From NCBI RefSeq assembly GCF_028768465.1, contig NZ_CP118225.1, positions 3,763,001-3,827,000 of the forward strand: a stretch of DNA of 64,000 nt. Reading direction: 5' to 3'. Each line of letters opens with the position of its first letter. Positions within the stretch are counted from its first letter, which is position 1. The position numbers were made by a program, and so were the translations under genes. Below are positions 45,101 to 54,100 of the stretch, in pieces. This DNA is from Rhodopirellula sp. P2. GTDB lineage: Bacteria > Planctomycetota > Planctomycetia > Pirellulales > Pirellulaceae. The notes beneath the pieces are model-generated. The model worked only from the letters and a program-made list of their open reading frames with translations. It was not told the origin of the DNA and did no database searches.

Positions 45101-48100
45101 GTGGCTGGCGTGACGACGATGATTTGCATGGCGGCGATGGCGATGACTTGATCGATGGCGGACAGGGCAATGACACACTGCACGGCGACGATGGAATCGA
45201 TTTTCTATTGGGGAACATCGGACACGACATCATTGTCGGCGGTGCCAAAGATGACCGACTGGAAGGCGGCCCCGGAAGAGATGCCCTGTATGGTGAGGCT
45301 GGGGAAGACGTCTTGTTCGGTGGGCTGGGCAATGACGCCTTGGACGGTGGAGCGGGTGACGATTCGCTGTACGGCCAGCATCACAATGACTCGCTGCAAG
45401 GTGGTTCTGAAGACGACTTGTTGGACGGTGGCCAAGGCAGTGACCAAGTCTTCGGCGGCGACGGCGACGATCTCGTCTACTCACGCGATGGAAACGACCA
45501 TCTCGATGGGCAGGAAGGCGATGACACCTTCAAGGTCTATTTCGCTCGTGGGAAAGTGAACTCGCTGCTTTCGATTTTGGACACAGGCACGTCGGGAGTG
45601 GACGTGTTTGATGCCAATGGAACCATTGATTCGGATCAATTTTTGTTGCGGGCGAGTGTCAGCGGGACGAACGCGTTTGTGGCCGTTCTGACGGATCCCG
45701 ATCATTCGTCGGATGAACCCGGGTACAACCCCTCGGTCCAGCGAGTCAACTATCTAGGTGTCGAACGGATCCTTGTTCAGGGCGGAATGGGCGACGATCA
45801 ATTCGCAGTCGATGACACGGCGGCGGAAGTCACGATCGACGGTGGCGATGGTGACGATGCATTTCAAGTCGGGCAATTGTTTCGTTCGCAACGCACCGAA
45901 GTGGATGCCAACGTTTCGGTGGATGACGTGTTTGCGACGATCGAGACCACGCGTGGGTTCCTGTCCAACGGAATCAGCCAACCGATGACGATCAGTGGTG
46001 GGTTAGGTAACGATCACTTTGTCGTGTTCCACAATTTGGCTGTTCTGACCCTGAATGGAAACGAGGGCGATGACGGCTTTGAAGTCCGCGCATTCGCGTT
46101 GGTAGGATCACGGGAACCGGAACGTGCCCGAACGGACATCACCGGCGGTGCGGGAGCCGACTTGGTTCAGTATGCCGTCAACGCTCCAGTCAACATCGAC
46201 GGCGGCGATGGTTTTGACACCCTGACGGTCATCGGGACCGAATTCGGGGACGACTTTGTGATCACCGAAGACGGTGTTTACGGTGCGGGATTGACGATTG
46301 ACTTCACCAACATTGAATCGTTGCGAGTCGATGCGGCGGAAGGCAACGACCGCTTCTACGTCAAAAGCACCAGCGAAAAGTTTCTGACGGAATTGTTTGG
46401 TGGTCTGGGTGATGACACCTTCAACCTGTCCGGCGACACACCCCCGGTCGTCAGCAACGATCTGAAGGGGCACAGCGGCATTGTCACCAACAACATGGCG
46501 TACAGCAGTGACCTTCGTTACGAGGACCTGAAACTTCACGGCGTTTCATCCAACGTCGCAGACAACGAAGAACCCTTTGTGGTCATTCGAACGTCGGATG
46601 GATCCACGATTGTGGGCGAAACGGGTTCCGTGGATGCAAGCGTGGTGGACTTCTATGAGGTGGTGCTGACTCAGGCTCCGATGAGCGGTTTTGATGTCGT
46701 GGTCCAGGCTCTCGCCCCGCTTCCAAGTACCTCGCGGCGTGAACTGGGGGCCTTGGCATTCCGCCTCAGCAGTGTTGCGCCAGGTTCCACCAAGAAGGCG
46801 GACGGATCGGCTGTCACGCTGACGTTCACGTCTGAGAACTGGTTCATCCCGCAACGCGTGGACATTCTCGCGGATGATGAAGCTCAATTGGATACCGGGC
46901 GATTGTTCACTCGCGATGAGTTGTCTGAGTCGGACACGTTCTCTTATGACGACGCTGCCTACGAAGGCAAGCAGTCGGCGGTCATCAATCACATCGTGTC
47001 GTCCACCGCGACAACGATCGTGGGGACTCCGCTTGCTCTCAGCGATTCCCCAACCATTACGATCGAGACCAATCTGCCGTTTTATGAATTTGTTGGGGAA
47101 ACCATCACGGTCACATCGTCGGATGCTTTGACCACGCAGACACGTCGGATCACCGATGCTCGATTGGTTGGCGGAAAGATGCAATTGACTGTCGACCGGT
47201 CTTGGTTGGCCGGATCGTATTTGCCGGACTCATCCAGCCTGTATGCGATTGTTTTGTCTGACTCAACTGAAACGGGGCATCCGACCGAGGTACGCAACAC
47301 CACCTTCACGGTGAATGATCCCAGCGATCCGACGAACCCATTCATCGAACAGCCCAGAGACTTCCTGGGGCGCCAGATCACGATCATCGATGGGGCAGGT
47401 GTGGGACAGAGTCGATTCATCACTGGTGCCGACCAAGTCGTCACGTTTGCGTCCAGTGCGGTTGAGATTGATCGACTGAATCCGAAAACGTTTGCTTTGC
47501 AATTGACCACCGGTGGGGAATCGGTGACACCGACCACCGGTGGTGTGCTGAACCTGCGCTTCGTTGCTGATTTGGATTATTTCACCGAGACCATCGAAGT
47601 GACGTTGGATGGATCGCCATTGGAGGTCTTGTTCGACGACTATTCCGGTCGCCAATACAGTTTCGTTCAAGCCTCGATTCCTCTCTCTCAGTCGCAGTTG
47701 CAATCGGCACTCACAGACGGCCGTTTGGAACTCGGTCTGAATCCGTCGGACGCCGTCAACAACCTGGACGCTTACTATGATTTCAAGTCCAGAGTTTCAT
47801 TCGATTTGCAGTTCCACATCGATGTTTCGAATGCCAGTTTGGTGGCTGGCATGGGCGGTGATGTCCAATTCACATTGGACCGTGGATGGAGTCTGACGGA
47901 TCCGCCGGCATTGGAGAGTCGCTACCAAATCCGCATCGATGATTCATTGGTCGGACGGGTCTCTGGCTTCGATGAGTCGCCGGTTGGATTGCCGACTGAT
48001 TCAGCCTTCCCTGCGGAGTTGGACACGCGAACAACGTTCGCTGACAGCGATGCCGATTTCACGTCGGCCGATTTTGGTGCAGAAGGACTCCGCGGAGCGA

Positions 48101-51100
48101 CACTGCAAATCGTGGGCGGTCCGGGCGCAGGCCAACGTCGATTGATCTTGGATGCGATCGACTCAAACACATTGATTTTGAATGGCGATTGGCGGACGGA
48201 TCCCGTTGCGGGAGAGAGCGTGTATCGAATCGCTCGTTTTGACGGTTTGGCCGTTTCCAGTGTCAGCGTCGAAATCAACGACAACGACGAAGCCGGCATC
48301 GTCGTTGATGAAACGCATGGCTTGGATCTCTCCGAATCCGCAATTGGCATTCTGGGTGAGAACACGGTGACCGCCGTGATCGAAGGCGGTGACGGCGACC
48401 AACTTGGCGAGCGTGACGTGCTGCGTTTGAAGTTGACTCGTGAACCCACCGCCCATGTGACGATGCGGTTGGTCTACGACGACGTTCAACTGAGTTTGCA
48501 GACCACCGACGGCAATCCGATCCCTTCCAATGCCTTGACTTTCACGCCCGGCAATTGGAATGATGTTCAGGAAGTGATGATCGTCGGTTTGGTGGACCAG
48601 ATTCGCGAAGGATTCCATGTCAGCCAGATCAAGTTGGAACTGGATTCCGGGGACGTGGATCAAGAGTTGGTGAAAGTGGACCAATTCGATATCCCCGACA
48701 CCGCAGCGGTGGAATGGGTTGGTTTGAGCGAACGTCCAACGCGAATCACCAGCGTTCAGTACAAGGGGCAAACACTCCAGTCGAAGGACGACGACAATCC
48801 ACAGGGAACGGCGTCGAAACCGGTCTACGCGGTTGTGAGCAACAAAATTGTCTTCTTCGCTGGAGACGAAGTCACCAAGGTTTCAGGCAGTGACCTGACA
48901 ATCACTTATGCCTATGTGAATCCGGGATTTGACGCGGCCTTCACCCACCCCGTCTTGGTGCGAATCAGCGATGCTGACGCGCCCACCGTTCTGGTGCGAG
49001 AAACCGGCGGTTCGACGGATGTGGTGGAGGGAGCCGTGACTTTCATGGTGCTTGAGCTGGATGGGGTTGAAATCCCAACCAGTGACGTGGTGGGCGAAAC
49101 GGTCACTGTGAGTGACGGAACGGGCGTGGGACAAACCGCCACGATCGTCGCCAACGAAGGCAATCAGATCACCTTGGACACGATCTGGGCGATCGTTCCA
49201 GACGAAACGAGCGAATTGACGTTGGTCGTGTCCGGAAATTCCGAGCAGCGAATGGTCCTCGGCAATGAAGCGCTCACCTGGGGTGAGGACCGTTATGAGT
49301 TGGTGCTGACATCACCGCCGGTGGATGATGTTGCCGCTGGTCGTCGCGTCGTGGAAGTCGTGGTCACTCCGGAGGACACCAAGACGAGTCGCACCGGCGG
49401 AGTCGTGACGAAGGCTCGTCAAGTCCAGATTTACAACCTGGATGGGTTGGATATTACTCGAGTCCGAGTGGATCCTGATGACGCCAACAACCTGATTGTC
49501 ATGTTCGATGAAACGAACTGGGACGTGCCGGTCCGGATTGGCGTCCGAGTCATCGACGATTTGAAGGTCGACGGTGGCGACACCAAAGTGTTCGCTCCAG
49601 GACCGAACACGCTCAGCGGAATCCTGGGCCCTGTGGTCGTCAACGGTGCTGGTGGTGACGGATCGTTGGCTGGTTTGGGCAACCCGGAAATCTTGCCTCA
49701 AGAAACCAACGTGAAGGCGGAAACTGGCGAAGTCGAATCGATCATCGGCAACACGGTGACATTCAAGACTTTAACCAGTGAAGCGTTGTTCTCTGTCGGT
49801 TTGGAATCGAACTTGAGCAACGTTCAAACGCTGATCGGCAAAACGTTTGAAGTCGTCGCCACCAACCCAACCGCAGATTGGTTGCAGGTCTTCCCATCGG
49901 CAACCGTCGGGAGTCCTCGCGATCCAGTGGTTGGACAATTCCGTCTGATCACCGATGCGATGGTGCAGGATGACCAAGTTGTGGTGACGCTCAACGAGCG
50001 ATTTGGTGTCGGCGGCGCGTTGACCTCAGTGGATGCGACCGTTGTCACATCCAGCGTGGACCTGCGACTGTCTCGGCAAGAGCAATTGCAGCTTGGGATT
50101 GGGAGTGTGGGCGATCTGCACGGACGGACCATCGAATTGAGCGATGCGGATGGTCAGGCTCTTTCCTCCGCTGTGATCACTTCGGCCGTGGCTGATTCGG
50201 ATGGATTGATCACGATCGAAGTGCAGTCGGATTGGACATCGATCGCAGCGGATGCCAAGTCGTTCTTCCTTCAGTCAGACGATCTGATCCAAAAGTTTGC
50301 GATCACTTCAGAGAGTTTGAATTTCTTTGTCAATGAGCAGACTTCCGTTGACTACATGTTCGTGCACGACGAAGACAGTCCCGCGGACAGCACCGGGTAT
50401 TTGACGGCGGAGCGATTGTGGGGACTCAACATGGGGCCCGACGTCACCGTGGGCGGACGCCTGCAACCCGGCGGGGTTCAGTACGGGAATCTCGAGGTGC
50501 TGCAGATCGACTTGGGACGCGGCAACAATGACTTTTACGTGTCGGGCACGCACAAACGCGCCGATGATCCGACGACCGCAGAGGATGAAACGTTCCAGAC
50601 CTGGACCATCATCAACGGTGGGGACGATGTCTACTGGCCGGACCATGGCCTCGAAGACGATTGGTCCTGTAGCGGTGGAAATGTCGACCACGTGCCGGGA
50701 ACTGGCCGCGAAGGCGATCGGTTCTGTATCGATGTGAATGCAGAGAGCGTCACCGACGTGGTGACGGGATCGGTCTCTTCGGCCAGCAATGCAGTGGAGA
50801 CGGCGCTTGCCAGTTTGGTGGATGCTTCAGCCCCGTTTGGCGTGGACGATGGGCTGGTCGGAATGGAATTGACGATGACCAGCGGAGCTGGAAAAGACCA
50901 CTCCTACACCATCATTCGAAACACGGAAGACACCATCTATCTGCGAGGAGACTGGATTGATCTTCCTAGCGCGGGAGACACTTACACGATCACGGATCTG
51001 GCCGACGGTCCGATCGCGATCAACGCTCAAGGTGGTCACGACCGTGTTGATGCGTCGGCTTCGACGCTTGGCGTCGTGGCGTTTGGTGGGCTGGGGCGTG

Positions 51101-54100
51101 ACACCTTGATTGGCGGTTTAGGAGACGACATTTTGTTCGGTGACCGCGGGCGGGTGGACTATTCCACGGCAGCGGATGGGGATGGCCAATCCACCATCGT
51201 GACTCGTTTGGGGCACGCACCCCAGCCAATTTCAGGTCATGCAACTGGTGGGTTTGATGAGGCGGGAAATCTTGTCGATGTGAATGCGACGTTCCCCGTG
51301 GCTGATGGATTCGACATTGGGCTGGTTGGATTGATGGTGGATATCAACAACGGCACCGGGTTCTTGCAGACACCACGATTGATCACTGCAAACGACGAAA
51401 ACACTCTGTCAATCTCGCCGGACTTCACCGAGACGTTGGATGCGACCAGTGAGTACCGAATCTCGACTTACCCAGAAGATCAGACCGATGGGATTGTTCG
51501 CGGGCCAACCCGACTGATCACGGTCGATGACTTGGAAGGCGACGTCGACACCATCAACGGTGGGGCGGGGGCGGACCAGATCTTTGGCGGTGCCGGAGAT
51601 GACGACGTCTTTGGGGAAGCCGGCGACGATGTCATTTTGGGCGACACGGGGGTGATTGAACGAACTCCCCTCGCTGCCAATGCGACGGGGACGGTGATTG
51701 CCAGTGCGATTGATTTGGTTCAGACCAAATCACCCGATGCTGGTGGCAAAGATTTGATCTCGGGCGGCGATGACAACGACATCATTTTTGGTGGCTTCGA
51801 AACGGACTACATCAACTATGATCGATCCAAAGTCGCTGGTATGGGTGAATCTGGCAACGACATCATCGTTGGCGACGGTGGTCTGGCCGATTTTGATGTT
51901 GCCTCCGGTTCTGCAATTCTGATCGAGGTCTCCACCAAAGAGCCAACGTTCGGCAGCGATGACTGGATCACCGCGGGTGCCGGTGAGAAGATCTTGTTTG
52001 GTGGTGCAGGCAACGATCAGTTGCTCGCCGGCAGTGACAACCTGCCGGATATCATCATCGGCGACGAAGGAACAGCGACGTTCGATGCCCTCACGGGGCT
52101 TCGAGTTCGCATCGCGACGAAGACCTCTGACATCGGCGGGGACGATACGATCACCGCCGGCGACGCACTGAATATCTTGTTGGGAGGGAGCGGTGCCGAC
52201 TCGATCACAGGTGGTGATTCGCAGGACGTGATCTTTGGCGACAACGGAGAGATTCTGTTCGATGCCAGCGGGATTCGCGAGCGTTTGATCACAACGGACC
52301 CCACCTTTGGCGGAGTGGATACCATCCAGGGGCAAGGTGGCAATGACATCGTGATTGGCGGTGCCGACGGCGATGTGATTCACGGTGGTTCAGAACACGA
52401 CGTGATCTTGGGTGACCACGGTGAAGTCGACTTCACACGCCCCGCTGATCGCAACGTGATCAGCCGCTTCATCGAACTGGCCGATGGTGGTGGGAATGAC
52501 ACGATTGATGGTGACGATGGTGACGACTTCATCTGGGGCGGACAGTCCGGTGATGTCATTCGCGGTGGCGCCGGACAGGATGATCTCGTCGGCGGTCACA
52601 ACGTTCCCTTCGGAAGCGACGGCAACGACACCATCGAAGGTGGCGACGGCGAAGACGCATTGCTCGGCGACAATGGCATCATCACTCGGGAGTTGATCGG
52701 AACCGAACTTGGTACCTGGACAACTTACTTGGCTCCCTTTGATCACGTTGTCGTGCGTGAGTTGCAGCCGTTTGACGATCTGGATCTGGTTGGCGGCAAC
52801 GACGATCTGTCAGGCGACGCCGGAATCGATGTGATTCTTGGGCAACGTGGCAATGACGTGATTCAGGGCGGAGCAGGCGATGACGAATTGATTGGTGGTT
52901 TGGGTGGTGACAACATCGATGGTGATGGTGGGCACGACTTCATTCTGGCGGATGCCGGACAGATTTTGCGAGATGTCGATGAGGATGGCAAACCGCAACT
53001 GAACTCTGACCTTGTTTGGCATCGTGACATCGTGACCGAGCGAATTGCTCGGGTGGTCGACATCATTCCGCTCGGGCCAACCGGTCTGATCAACGCGCCG
53101 GCCGATTTGATCGACCGGTTGTTGGATGCTGATCAATTTGTCTTGGCCAGCATGCACCTGCCGTCGGGCCAATTGCACACGAATTCGGACGGGATCAGCC
53201 AGACGGTCGCGTTGCTGCTGGATCTCGTCGATGCGGACGATGACATGGTGGACGGCGGCGATGGCAATGACATCGTTCTCGGGCAACGTGGCGATGACAA
53301 TCTTCGTGGTGGGATCGGCGACGACCTGTTGATCGGTGATCACGGTATCAATGTCGCTCCCTACGAAACCGACCTGCCCCAAATGATCGACGCCACGCGT
53401 TTGATCGCAGCGGTGCCCGGCTACGATTCGCTATCAGGGATCGAGTTGGACTTGCCAGGGTTGGGGCATTTGATGGTTCCTGATTTTGTGGCGGAACCCG
53501 GTGCTTTGGTGGCGGAACGTCCTCGCTGGGACCGTGTGACGGACATCAACGCTGTGCTTTCCAATCTGGCAAACGACGATCGCATTTCGACCACGGACAA
53601 TTTGCGTTTGTCCGCGTCTGTGATGATCACACCTGATTTCCTCGGTCACACTGATGTGCTGAGTGGAAACGACACCATTAACGGGGACGATGTCGCGGGT
53701 CTAGGCAATGGCGACGATTGGATAGTGGGCGACCAATGGATCGTCAACAGCGACCTGCAGTCCGGAATCGCACCGGTTGATGAAGCCATCGAACGCGTCC
53801 GAGCAACCATCGCGGGCATCATGCATGCCCTGGAGTCAGCCTCCTTGGATCGTGGTGTGGTTCAACATTCGATCAACGCTCAGCCGGTGGTTGAACGTGA
53901 TATCTCCATTGCGAGCGATTCGCTGCATGGTGGCGACGGTGCTGACACCATCATTGGTGACAATGTGGTGGTGGAACTGCCTTCGACGCAAACCATTCCT
54001 GGTTCCGGAACGGTTGCCGAGAACGCGGCGGAGTTGTTGCGGCGACTGGATGTTTACCGGACCCTTTCGGACGATGCGATTCAATTGGTCTCTCGCGGGC

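Noticed and set aside
44350-45183. Antisense frame of 277 codons in the giant gene
   Set aside because: Created by the RTX codon repeats; peptide is low-complexity and has no start signal.
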